From Purshia tridentata (lineage: Eukaryota > Streptophyta > Magnoliopsida > Rosales > Rosaceae), in assembly GCA_003254885.1 (NCBI GenBank), contig QANT01006119.1, forward strand, positions 1 through 64,000: 64,000 nt of DNA, given 5' to 3'. Numbering within the stretch: position 1 is the first letter of the stretch; every line of letters begins with the position of its first letter. Below are positions 25,346 through 36,490 of the stretch, one piece after another. The notes under the pieces were generated by a model. The model made no database searches. It was not told the DNA's origin and was given only the letters and a program-made list of their open reading frames with translations. The translations under genes were made by a program, and so were the position numbers.

Positions 25346-28300
25346 ATGGCTACCGATGGATTCAAACGGCTACAGGTTTCATCAGCTCCACCTCGAAAAA
25401 TCAATGTCCAAAAATTTGCGGAATCGCGAGCTTCGGAGCTCGAGACGCTCCATGCTCTTGTGTCTAACCGATTGAACAATGATTTCCGGTCTCAAAGAAG
25501 CAAGAGAAAAAGAACCACTGCATACAACAATCGAGCCGCGAAAAAGAGATGTAGAAAGAAGCAAAAACTTGGAGTAGTTGGTCAAAGCAGTGCTTTGCCT
25601 CCAGAGAAAGATGAGAAGTATGTTCCTCGTCGCATTCATCGGAGAGCTGAGCTTAGAATGAACCTTATGAAGGGCTTCTGTACCTCAGGGGATGGGACGA
25701 AGAGGCTTAGAACACATGTTTGGCATGCAAAGAGGTTCACAATGACGAAGCTTTGGGGTTACTACCTTCCCATGGGTTTGCAGGGCAGGTAATGAATTAT
25801 TATTTTATTATTATTTTTTTTGAATTATTGTTATATTTATTGATAAATGAATTTTGTTAATAAAGAAACAATAATGTAGAGGAAGGGGATCCAGAGCTGT
25901 CTTGAAGTGGTACCACGATGGAATGCTAGTTCATGATGCTAGCTACCATGTAGCTATCCAATTGGAGGGTCCAGAGGCAGGCATTTGCTTTACTTCCTAT
26001 CTTATAAATTTAATCCTCTTTTTTCATTTTTTTTCCCCTTCCTTTCTTTCTTTCTTTCTTCTGTTTAGTCCTAGTATAGTGCTTGCCAATTTCATTTATC
26101 TTTTCGTAAAAAATGATAGTGCTGCAATATGTTTGTCTTCTGTTACTAAATTGTGATCTTACCTTAATTCATATGCTTCCAGGATTCATTACTATCAATC
26201 TTAGGAATGGTAATGGTGCCTTCTCCATCTGCTCGTTCTGAGTTTATTTCTGGTTCTGTTAAATCTGGTGTCCTATATGATAGTACTATGGTAAGTTATC
26301 CAATTGCACTTTTCTTTTGAATATAGATGACTTCTGGTATTAACTTTAATGTTCATATTTTGCAGCTTCATCATTTTGGAGCACCTTTTTCAAACCCAAT
26401 TGCTCCTGTGACCTATATGTGGCGGCCTTCTGGCCAACTGAATAGAGATAGTGATACTGCTGTCTGTAACGGCGATGGACATAATGGACTAGAGGGTACG
26501 GAGCACTCTTATGAATTTCGCCAGCTTTGGGTGTGGATTCATGCTTCTGCTTTCACTAAAGGGTATGATGCTCTGAAATTAGCTTGTCAGAAAGAGGTAT
26601 GCATCTCAATCTCATATGAGTGCACTTGCGAAGCTCTATGGAATCCACCTATATCTAAGTTTTTGTTTTCATTTTTATTTTTTCTCTTATTTTGAATATT
26701 TGTAACTATTACAATAGAATGGAATAGTAATGGGTTGAGCATTTGATTTGTGAGTGAATGATACTCCTAAATTTCTGCTTATATCATGATTAAGGACAAA
26801 TGCGAAGTCTTGTCTACTTTTTTGCTAGAAACCAACATTCTTTTCAAATGCAACTTGAGTGGTTTATGTGATGTGCGTGTTGGCAGAAAATATTCCTCTA
26901 GTATGGAGTTGTAGTCAGACTAGAAAACTCATCATTATTAGATGCTTAGATTACATGTTCTCGATATATTATTAACTGTGGTTCATTTCATGCATCATCT
27001 CAGATGGATGAGAGGGGCATCTTGATTAATTGCTTCTCACTTGAAGGTCAACTTGCAAAATTAGAAGTAATGGGACTAAAAGCATTTCAAGTCCTTCAAA
27101 GGACATTACGTCCTGTTACCAAGTAAGTTACAGAAAGAGTGTGATTCATTTTACCAAGTAATGAGGTTAAAGATGGCTAATGTTGTTGTCTGACTGCACA
27201 TGATTAGAGATTATTTTTGGAATTTGGAGAAGCATTCAGTTGCTGAGGCTGATGATGATTCACAATATAAGATTGTACTTGAAAATGAGGAGGACATTCC
27301 TTCTCATGCAATCTTGTCCCTTAATGTCAAGGATCCTCGCACATTCACAGAGAAAGGAAAGATTGCACATGCTCCAGAGTCAGGTTCTGCTAGTATACTA
27401 GGTGATGTACTAGGAACTGAAGGCAAAAGGCATGTCGTCTTAGGAGGAATTTCAGAAAAGAATAAAGAGTCACTCTGCTCAATGTGGTCAGAATCTGAAG
27501 GTAATGGCGTGCCAGCAGAGAAGAATTTGTGGGATGTTAGCGGTGGTGTAAGTCCTCCGGTGGAAGAGATTGTTATTTGCAAGGAAAAACATGACCAGCA
27601 TAAGAATTTCTTCTGCCTTGATGATTCAAGTTCAGGGGCACTAAATACTTCAATCAAGTCGCAGTGCTCAAGAACTTGTCCTATTCTGCTTTTGAAAAAT
27701 AATAACAGAAGGGGCTTGCATAAAGGGTAAACTCCTTATTTCCTTGTTTATTCGTCCATTTAGCATTACATAGAATAAATTACTTACTGCATATTCTACA
27801 TTCTTCTATTAATGTTAGCTCCTAGATTCAGGTTTCGGTGGGCACCTGGTCCTCTGAATTGTGTTTGTCCTCTTTTCTATTTTCAATAACTTTTTGTTTC
27901 TCGCTCTAGAGTCTCACATTTTTTTTTACAATTCAGATATATTACAAGTTCTATATCCTTTCTTATCTGAGAAATTCGTGGCTTAAATGTTTACTACTGG
28001 ATCTTTGTACAATAATTGGCAACTTCATTAAAATTATCCTGGACAACAGAATGTGACAATCAATTTTCCTAACCTGCCTTAAAATGGCACCAGTGCATCA
28101 GACTTGATCATTCTTCTGAATGACTTTTATTTATTTGTATTTGTCACCTTAGAAGTCTATCTCCTATTGCCTTACAGATGGTCTATTATGCTCCCCTTAA
28201 GCTGGGTCAGGGCATTTTGGATTTCTCTCATCTCCAAGGGGGCTCATGCAATAGGTCTGAGAGAGAAGCACTGGATTTCATGTGAAGTAAGCTTGTAAAC

Positions 28301-30173
28301 TTCATATCTTTTATCTTTAATATCAGGTTATCAAATGTTGTAAGTACTCTCTCCTTTTTGTAGATGGGGTTGCCATATTTTCCTTCCGATTTTCCTGATT
28401 GCGATGCATATATTTGCCTCAAGGCAACTGAAGCTGTTGCCTGTAGTCTTAAAGAGGAACTTCGTTCTCCAGCTATAAGACCTTTGAGGGTTCCCATTCT
28501 ACTCCCATGGAATACTATCCAAGTTGCTTTAAACAAAGGACCCACTACAGTGGGAGATGCTGAAATTTCAAGGCAGGAACGTGGGGTCAGAAGCAATTCA
28601 TCATCTAACTCTGATTGTGGAAATTGTGATGTTACATTGGTTGGCTGTCTTGATCATTCATTTGATGGTTTTGTAGCACGGACTTCTTTTTTGCTGACGA
28701 ATTTCTTGAATGAAATTCAAGGCAGTCACTTACATCTATGTCCTCAGCTGGCGGATAAGCAGACGAGCTTTACTAAGTTTATGAGGGATGAAAGCAAGCT
28801 TGGGAAGGGCCAAAATGTGATTACTAAATTTAATTACAACCATAAGTTATGTTTTGTTAGGGTATATCTCCATGCCTACAAGAAAGGGTTTCTTGAAGAG
28901 GGAGCAGTTGTCTGTGCACCTCAACTGACTGACATATCATTGTGGACCAGGTAGTCCTTTCTTTTTGGACTTTTATTTTGAATTTGTGATTTTTTCCATC
29001 AACTTTATATCCTCTAAAACTTTTATGATCATATCAACACTTGAGTGTTATTCGGAAATTTCCCTCGTCTTTTCTTTTTTAGAAGAGGTGTTTCCGTGTG
29101 CTTGCAGTTAATAAGTTGATCGAATGTGTTTTCTCTGATATGCCTGGACCATGATCAAGATGGTAAAGTTTAAGAGAAATTTTGTGACTCATATATTAGG
29201 TTATGCCTCATTAGAGTCATTACGAAAGAAATTGCCCATGCTGAAATTTTACAGAAGTTTAAATGTAATTATTGCCGATTCTAATTTTAGGAGTGAATTC
29301 TAAATTTTGTGGCCACTTGTGAAAGAGATATATATCCTCCATAAGCTCTATCCTACACCCTAGGAGGGTATAGGGTGAACCCTTCAGTAAATACCCTAAA
29401 AAATTGGCAGAGGAACGGTGTTGAGCGCTTATTGTAGCGCTCAGCTGTTATAAAAAAGTCACTGCTGAGCATTTGGTACAGTCATTGAGCGCTCAGCGAC
29501 AAGAATTTGCAAAAAACAAAAGTGGACGTGTCAGTCCTAGAGAAAATCTATATATATATATATCTTCCAAAAGTAGCCTTATTTTCTTAATGTAAGGACA
29601 CCGTTACTTGAAACTCCCTCATATATATCTGTATTTTATAGTAATATTCATGCAGCAGACCGATAATTTTGAGAAATAAGCTTCATATGCGTGTTGCAGG
29701 TCAGAGAGTTTTGATGCAGGACTTCAAATGCCTCAATCTGCAGTGACATCATTCTTCATAGAGCAATCTTCTGGTAAGTGGGAACTCCAGGTACCGGAGG
29801 ACACTGTTGGTGGAGAATCTCATCGTTGGCCAATAGGATTTGTCACCACTGGTTTTGTTCGAGGGAGGTTAGTTTACACGCCTCCTGCTACATCACAACT
29901 ACAAACTTTTGTTTACATTTTTCTGTATATTCATTATTTGCCATGTGCTACGTTGCATGCAATCTTATGTGCAGCAAGAAGCCAGTGGCAAAAGCTTTTT
30001 GTGAGGCAGTTGTACTTGCTTGTCTTAGAGAAGAACAATGGAATTCGATGCCAGAGAAGCAAAGGCAGAAGGAAATTTATGTCCTTGTCAGGAATTTAAG
30101 ATCTTCAGCATATAGACTTGCTCTTGCCACCATTGTCCTGGAACATCAGGCAGAAGATGTGGAATTCCTGTGA
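25346..30173 (+). CDS. POP1: POP1, RNase P/MRP protein subunit
   Basis: Ten exons: 25346-25788, 25880-25976, 26183-26290, 26366-26596, 27004-27122, 27208-27726, 28178-28286, 28364-28950, 29700-29867 and 29975-30173. They total 2580 bases, 859 residues. The N-terminal Pop1 region has the Arg/His-rich stretch YVPRRIHRRAELRMNLMKGF and THVWHAKRFTM, then KLWGYYLPMGLQGR. The POPLD domain starts near residue 506 with GWSIMLPLSWVRAFWISL and continues to GLPYFPSDFPDC. POP1 binds the catalytic RNA of RNase P and MRP and is needed for tRNA 5' processing and rRNA maturation in the nucleus/nucleolus. The reading phase requires exon 2 to end at GAG before GCAGGC, a GC-AG intron; joining there restores the conserved QLEGPEDSLLS. 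Arabidopsis counterpart from memory: At2g47300. Confidence 0.93.
29325..29575. repeat. AGCGCT-rich hairpin insertion in POP1 intron 8
   Basis: Within this intron, GAGCGCTTATTGTAGCGCTC forms a near-perfect palindrome around 29423-29442, and GAGCGCTC recurs near 29485. The block is flanked by similar short sequences (ATATATATCCTCCATAAG near 29326 and ATATATATCTTCCAAAAG near 29557), which may be degenerate flanking repeats. It is far less AT-biased than the rest of the intron. Identity unknown; a small foldback element is one possibility. Confidence 0.4.
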
Positions 30174-31459
30174 ACTGATGCAGACCGCTTGGCTTTGATG
30201 GACAACATGTCCGCATCTAACATCAATGTATTGCGGACCAAATTTTGATATGGACAAAGATAGAGCATAGCAAAAGGGAAAAAGAGTTGTTTGAAATGTT
30301 ACTTTTTATTAAATTAAACAGTTTTGGGAAGGTAAATTATATTTATACCAACAATTTTCTCTTCTAATCCTATACTATTTTTTATAAGAATAGACAATTA
30401 TACCCAATATGAATTGGTTATTAAGCACAAATGATATTTAAAATATAAAAAACTAAATTCAATTTACTCTTTATACGCTATGCAAGAAGTGAACCATTCA
30501 ATGGACACCAAAAATGACCCAAATTAACCCTCCACAAATGATCTCTTATTTTATTTTCCGCTTATATTTTTAAATCATTTTGAAATAGCAAATGACAAAA
30601 TTAATAACCCTCCACGTACACACACAACCTCACGCCTACCCCTATGCACAATTTCAAAGTTAATTAATTAATGTCCCCAATATGTCTCATTTTCTTGTGG
30701 ATTCATTCAGTACACCTTGGTTAGATAATATATAGTTATTACGTACCTTAATTTATTAATTTCGAGTACTAATTCAGCATTTTCCGGGAAGGTTCGTGGA
30801 TAAAAAGTCATCCAGGCTTGTATTATTAAATAAACTTTTTAAAACTTACATAGTTTACGTATGGTTCCTTCAAGTTGAAGAGGAAGACTAATACTGTGTA
30901 CTTGTAAAAGTTAAAACTAGAACCAATCCAAGGCCTTGCTTGTAGGACTACTACCTTATCCACAAGTTAGGAAAAAAAAGCATATAAAGTGAAATTTATA
31001 GAAAAAACATACTTGTTTATACTTGTATTTGAAACAAAGAAATGCACCCAAAAGGAACCATGAAAAACCCCACAACTGCACAAGTGACAAGTAGCTGTCA
31101 TGTGGACATAATTAAGTGACAGACTGCATATATGCAAATGGTGTTATACAGAAACAGAGGCTTGAGACACAAGCGATGCTTAATTGTTTATGTCAATGCA
31201 AGTGTGAAAGAATTAATATGATTGAGATTTGAGAAGAGGGTTTAGAAGAAGATATAGTTTTAACTCTGGGTTTAGCTTCTTTGATAGAGACTGATCAACA
31301 AGAGTCATATTTTTCTTGCATGATTGCTCGGAAAGTGATTGTGAAGAAAAATGTATATATGTCCATGTCATAGCAGCAGTAGCATAAAAATCATCCTTGT
31401 CTAAGCAAACCCACATCTTAAACTCCAAATTCCATTTCCTTCCAAACCCACTTGTGCAA
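30174..31459. other. Intergenic DNA, POP1 3' UTR and small-gene promoter
   Basis: AT-rich, with no reading frame I can support. The right edge should contain the promoter and leader of the 62-residue gene. Confidence 0.5.
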
Positions 31460-31727
31460 ATGGGGTGGCTTCGCTCCCTTATATCCCCATTGAAGAAGCT
31501 CTGGCATCGTCTACACTCAACCCACTCAAAGCGTAATATTCCCTTTTTTGCATCTCATTTTGCTTTCAAATCAATTGCAATAATTTGCCTTGTCATATTG
31601 CCATGTCCCAGGTAGAGGAATATATATCTTGTACAAGGATGTCAAATCCTGTCCATGCGAAGATGTGCAAGTCCTGTGGTCCATACTGGTTGAGTCACAC
31701 ACTGCAGCTTCATCGCCATCAAAATGA
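31460..31727 (+). CDS. Uncharacterised 62-residue plant protein (MGWLRSL...SPLKKLW type)
   Basis: Two exons, 31460-31532 and 31612-31727, are joined by a 79-base GT-AG intron and give 189 bases, 62 residues. The protein starts MGWLRSLISPLKKLWHRLHS and continues after a basic KRR with GIYILYKDVKSCPCEDVQVL and WSILVESHT, ending SPSK. I recall conserved small angiosperm proteins with this same arrangement, but know of no function. It has a basic amphipathic N-terminus, a central segment with a Cys-Pro-Cys motif and no signal peptide or membrane segment. The intron splits the arginine codon in KRR. Neither exon alone makes a frame longer than 40 codons after its true start, so automated annotation may miss it. 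Role not assigned. Confidence 0.7.
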
Positions 31728-32214
31728 TGAACCCTCTTATGTCCTATATAGCATACTATATATGACAAAGAAGATGATCATCATTTTCTTTCTTGTACAT
31801 CATTCTCACTACATTATACTCTATTCTCTTAAATAATCCTTTTCGTTTTTCCTGCTACCTGTTACTTGACTATCTTGATTGTAACATGCATGCCGGTTTC
31901 TCAATTTAATTAAAGGCTTTTTGTGTTTTGTGCTTCCATTCATTTGATATTGGCATTGCTAACAACTTAGCAAATTAACAAACCAACAAAAGCATTTGTC
32001 GCATACACACACATATATATATAGCTCAATCAATCTCTCAAGGCAATGACATGAATGTGTGGAAGAATGTGTGATTTATGATTTGGGTTCTTGAGCCGAA
32101 GATGAAGAAATGAAGAGCATAAGGAGTGGAGAGGATGAATTATGGGCCTCATAATTTTCAAATTGGGTGTTCATAGCAATTAGGTATGGTGGATAAGTAC
32201 AATAATAGTTACGA
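31728..32214. other. Intergenic DNA between the small gene and the MULE
   Basis: This must contain the 3' UTR of the 62-residue gene. A CA/TA microsatellite lies near 32005-32022. No gene is seen. Confidence 0.5.
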
Positions 32215-32223
32215 TTGTTGAGT

Positions 32224-32985
32224 GGCCCAGTCTATTCCGACCACTCTTTGGTACTGAGTTGACCACCCTCTCATTTTTTTCTTTTCTTTTTTGTCCTTTT
32301 TGCCCCTCCAATAAAAAAAAAATTTCTCTCTTCCTCCTTCCCTCACGGACCACCCGCCCCACACCCACCCACACCCCACCCAGACGCCGGCGCGACCCCA
32401 CTTAGCCATTGCGCCACCCCACCCCACCCAACCCAGCCACCGGTGCGACTCCACTACATCTTCGCCTGTTTAGAAACTTTTCGACACTATTGTGCCGAAA
32501 TTTTGGTAATTATTCGGCACCCTATTGTCGAACGTAGGCAGTGTTTTCGGTAAGCAACCATCGAATGGAGGTATTCTACCAAACATATTACTTATATTCA
32601 GTCATAAGCTGCCAAACATTTCTGTATTTTTCGACGACATGCTACCGAATGGGTTTGGAGAGAGGTGGTGGCTGGGGTGGGGTTGCGTGGTGGCTGGGTT
32701 GGGTGGAGATGAGATCTGGCAAAAGAGAGAGAGAGAGAGTCGTGCAAAGAGAGAGAGAAAGGGGGTGGGTCGCGCCAATGGCTGGGTTGGGGTGGCGTGG
32801 CAGCTGGATGGGGCTGCGCCGACGTTTGGGTGGGGTGGGGNNNNNNNNNNNNNNNNNNNNNNNNNNNNNNNNNNNNNNNNNNNNNNNNNNNNNNTTTACT
32901 GGACGGGCGAAAAGGGGAAAAAAAAAAGAAAAAAGTGAGAGGGTGGTCAACTCAACAGCAAAGGGTAGTCAAAATAGCATGGGCC
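32224..32985. mobile_element. Non-autonomous Mutator-like element (MULE) with 9-bp target duplication
   Basis: The element starts GGCCCAGTCTATTCC and ends, reverse-complemented, GGCCCATGCTATTTT. It is flanked by an identical 9-bp direct repeat TTGTTGAGT at 32215-32223 and 32986-32994. The terminal inverted repeats are long, about 200 bases or more each, sharing GAGTTGACCACCCTCTCA and G-rich blocks such as CGCCGGCGTCTGGGTGGGGT. Long inverted repeats with a 9-bp duplication are the signature of the Mutator superfamily. No transposase frame is present; the roughly 180-bp centre is unique sequence. A 54-base N gap (32841-32894) lies in the right arm. Confidence 0.85.
32841..32894. other. Assembly gap of 54 Ns inside the MULE right arm
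   Basis: Fifty-four N characters interrupt the right terminal inverted repeat. The matching part of the left arm (roughly 32275-32345, reverse complement) contains about 55 bases between the same flanking landmarks, so the stated gap length looks realistic. Confidence 0.95.
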
Positions 32986-33202
32986 TTGTTGAGTAGCTCA
33001 ATTGAAAGAATTGTAAAATTACTCACAATGCACTCAAGTTCAATTTTCTCTCTTAAATAAATAAAAAAAATAGAGTGAGGATTACTTTCGGGATATTATA
33101 AATTTGACTTGAGTGTGAAGAGAAAATATTACAATATTAAAATTTAGGTCTTTAGTTGAAATTTTTTTACTCTGATTAGTTGGGCTTTGGCAGTTAGGTA
33201 GT

Positions 33203-33266
33203 TGGGCCGGACCATTACATATGAAAATAAGGGCATTCCAACTCTCATCTTCTCACGTAACCCTAA
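33203..33266 (+). promoter_or_regulatory. Promoter motifs of the eS24 gene: TGGGCC (site II) and telo-box
   Basis: TGGGCC at 33203-33208 and AACCCTAA at 33259-33266 lie about 90-150 bases upstream of the start codon. This pair is characteristic of plant ribosomal-protein and other growth-linked promoters (TCP-bound site II elements plus the telo-box). Motifs are seen; function is inferred. Confidence 0.65.
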
Positions 33267-33354
33267 AACCCTTGTCCTCTCCTTTGTCAAACGTGCAAAG
33301 CTCATACAAAGCCAAACAAGAGCGGAGGAGGCGCAGAGTAAGAGAGAGACAGCC

Positions 33355-35451
33355 ATGGCAGATAGCAAGGCGGTGACGATCCGTACGAGGAAGTTCATGA
33401 CCAACCGTCTTCTCTCGAGAAAACAATTCGTGAGTCTTCTAGCTACTGGTCCTGTTTGGTCACCTAGAAAACATAGAAAAGAAAGAAAGAAACTGACTAA
33501 ACAATCCCTATTTCATAAATTGAATTTCGAACTCAACTGAGCTCCAATATTGAATAATAAATCTAGCGTACATGGATATCTGGGTTTACTGTGTGTATTC
33601 TTTGTTTTGATGCAGGTTATCGATGTTCTGCACCCAGGAAGGCCAAATGTTTCCAAGGTATGGTCTCTGTTTTTCATCTATCTCCTTTTAATGGGCCTTT
33701 CATTTTCGAGTGTTATTGTTAGCATATTTTAGCTCCTTGTTGCTTTCCTCTTAAAGATGTGCATTTGATATATACTTGTAAGTGTGAACTATGTTCCTGT
33801 TTGAGTTCCTCTTGAAATGGAAAGAAATGAAAATTGAAATTCTGGGTTGTTCCACTTTGTAGGTATCTTCTATTCTACTATTGGTTTTGTTGAGCTTAAT
33901 TTTATTTTATATTTTCAGAGAGAGGTTTTAAAACTTAAGACAATGGTTTTTATCCATACGACCATACTTCTCTTTTAAACGTTGTTCATTCTTCTACTAT
34001 TGGAAACTATGTTTTTGTTGAGCTAAAAGTTCAAAGAAAGGTTTTGAAGCTCAGACAATGATTTGAAGATTCTGGTTGCACTATATCAACACTTTTAGTT
34101 TTACTATCCATACTCCTCTAGTAAAGTTGTTGATACCAACATATTGTGCTGCTAATCTCACCTTTTCTTTAATTATTGTGAGATTTAAGGTTTTGTGGTT
34201 TTATTTTTTTGGTTGATGGATTATTCTGTTAGTTGAACGAGATTTCTATTTCCTGTCTTAATGAAGGCTGAACTGAAGGAGAAACTGGGAAGGTTGTATG
34301 ATGTGAAGGATCCAAACTCCATCTTTGTTTTCAAGTTCCGCACTCATTTTGGAGGGGGAAAATCCACTGGTTTTGGTTTGATTTATGATTCCGTAGAGAA
34401 TGCAAAGAAGTATGAGCCTAAGTACAGGCTGATCAGGGTAATTTTACCTCCTTTTTTTATCTATACCATCATATGGAAATTTAAATTTTTATGTATAGAC
34501 CTTCGGTAACCTCTCTAGTCATTCAAAATGTGCATTAATTGTACTTGCTTCTTTGTTGATTACGTGCTTGATGCAAACACCTGTCAGGCTAGTCATTAAT
34601 TTTAGTAGACAAAGGGATTGTAAAGGGAGGTGCATCTGTTTTGAGCTTCCTGATTAGTTTATTTTGTTTCTTAATCACCCTCAATGATAAGACTTAATAG
34701 CATTTGAATGAATCCATATCACCGCATATGAGATATTTGGCTTCAATGTGTTTTTACTGCTTCTGGTACATCTAGTGTTCCTTTTTTGGTCGGACCAATC
34801 TGAGTCACTACTTTATATGCTACAAAACCACTCATTGCAATTCCTTCCCAAGTTAACTGATAATTGGTGTTTAGTCAAATGATTGTACTATGCTTTCAGT
34901 CAATGGGCATCTTTTAATCGTCCCATACATAGTTTGGGGAAGTCAAATAATCTATATTTGGTTTGGCATGAAATGCAAATGATTCCTAGGGCTTGTCTTA
35001 TGGACTTCTTAAAAAATACAGACTCTCTCTCTCTCACTGAAGTATTGCTACTTGTGCAGAATGGGCTGGACACAAAGGTGGAAAAGTCAAGGAAGCAACT
35101 CAAGGAAAGGAAAAACAGAGCCAAAAAGATCCGTGGAGTAAAAAAGGTAAAAATATAGTTTTTCATTTTCTGCTGGTTAGTTCTTAGTACAATGTGACTG
35201 TACTGGTCTGGACTCCAGTGTATTGTACTCTTCTGATTTTTAATTTTGCAATCAGTAAAGCCTGGGAATCACCGGTCCAAGCTTGCCAAGTGGAAGCTTG
35301 TGGATTTTACTTTTTAAAACCTTTTAATATGTTATTAGTGTTCTTGCCTTCACTCTATTACAGTAACTTATATCTTGATTTGCTCAACATTTGCAATTGT
35401 TATGTGCAGACCAAGGCTGGAGATGCTGCTAAGGCTGGGAAGAAGAAATGA
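33355..35451 (+). CDS. RPS24: 40S ribosomal protein eS24 (RPS24)
   Basis: Five exons, 33355-33429, 33616-33657, 34267-34437, 35060-35146 and 35410-35451, total 417 bases and 138 residues, the usual plant length. The protein begins [20 protein letters not shown], continues [20 protein letters not shown] and contains the family core [20 protein letters not shown] followed by [20 protein letters not shown]. The Lys/Arg-rich end ([20 protein letters not shown]) finishes with GKKK. It is a structural component of the small cytosolic ribosomal subunit. Exons 2 and 5 are only 42 bases each, so an intronless reading cannot recover it. Promoter motifs upstream fit a ribosomal-protein gene. Confidence 0.96.
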
Positions 35452-36490
35452 GCTTCTACATATTTTGGGGTTGCATTTGTTCGCAGCATATTTCTGCATC
35501 AACCTTTTTGGATGTTTTCTTTTGCATGCCTTTTCCCCCCATTTTCTTTTGTTAGCGAACATAAATTTTTTGGATATTTTAATTATAACGTTTGAGTTGA
35601 GGCAAATATAGTGAAATTTGTAGCATCTAATTTTTGGATATGCTTCCCCCCATTTCTCCGTACTTTTCTTAGTATGAAAAGCACTTCAAGCCTGGAAAAT
35701 AGTCAAAGGTCCCTTTATTTTTGGTTATGATTTTTCTATTAACGAATGTTGACTGCCTTGGCATGGGTCCTGTTGTAATTTTATTTATCGATCTTGTTGT
35801 AACTATAGAATATCTTTGGTAATGAGATTTAGTCTTAATCACATTTTGGTGCGATACACAAGTTTTTCTCATTATTGTTAATCGGGAAGAAAAAAAAAAA
35901 AACTGAAATTAAATCTCACTAATTCTCTCTTTTTTTCATATTGAGAAAATGGTAGCTCCGGTTGTAAACAATAGTCGCGCCACACTCTAAGGCATTGATG
36001 TATGCTTTATATATTTATATCTATATTTAGGTCCAGCCTCGTGTTTTCAGTAAAGCAAATATTATAGGATAAAATTTGCATTAAATTATTAAATGAGAGG
36101 AAGCGCAGCGGTAGCGCTCAATTTTGTTTCTTGACGGCGTCATTGTCTTGGCTAACAAGTTTTTTCCGCTAAAAGATAACAAATTAGTTGGTAGTGGATC
36201 TTGTCAATTTTGGTTCCCTTTGAAAAATGCATATCATTTCTTATTTTTTTTATGATTAAATATATAAACCCTAAACCCTAACATTGCAAGAGTTGTCAAG
36301 AGAGGTTTCAGGTTTCATTCTGACGTTCTTTAGTGATTGCTCTTGGATCCTGGCAATCAATTTAGAAGTTTCTAGAAACACGAAACGCTACAATCCTTGC
36401 GGTAACATTGTTCCTTGTTTGTGATTGTTGATTATGTGTTTCAGTGCTAATTGTGATATTTCCTGGGAAATCTGAAAGTGAAATTTGGAG
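35452..36490. promoter_or_regulatory. eS24 3' region and LETM1 promoter with double telo-box
   Basis: The left half holds the eS24 3' UTR. At 36266-36281 the motif AAACCCTAAACCCTAA is a double telo-box about 210-225 bases upstream of the LETM1 start. Nothing else is recognised. Confidence 0.55.

Noticed and set aside
32525-33060. Overlapping frames through the N gap
   Set aside because: They lie in the G-rich inverted repeat of a transposon and are read across unknown bases.
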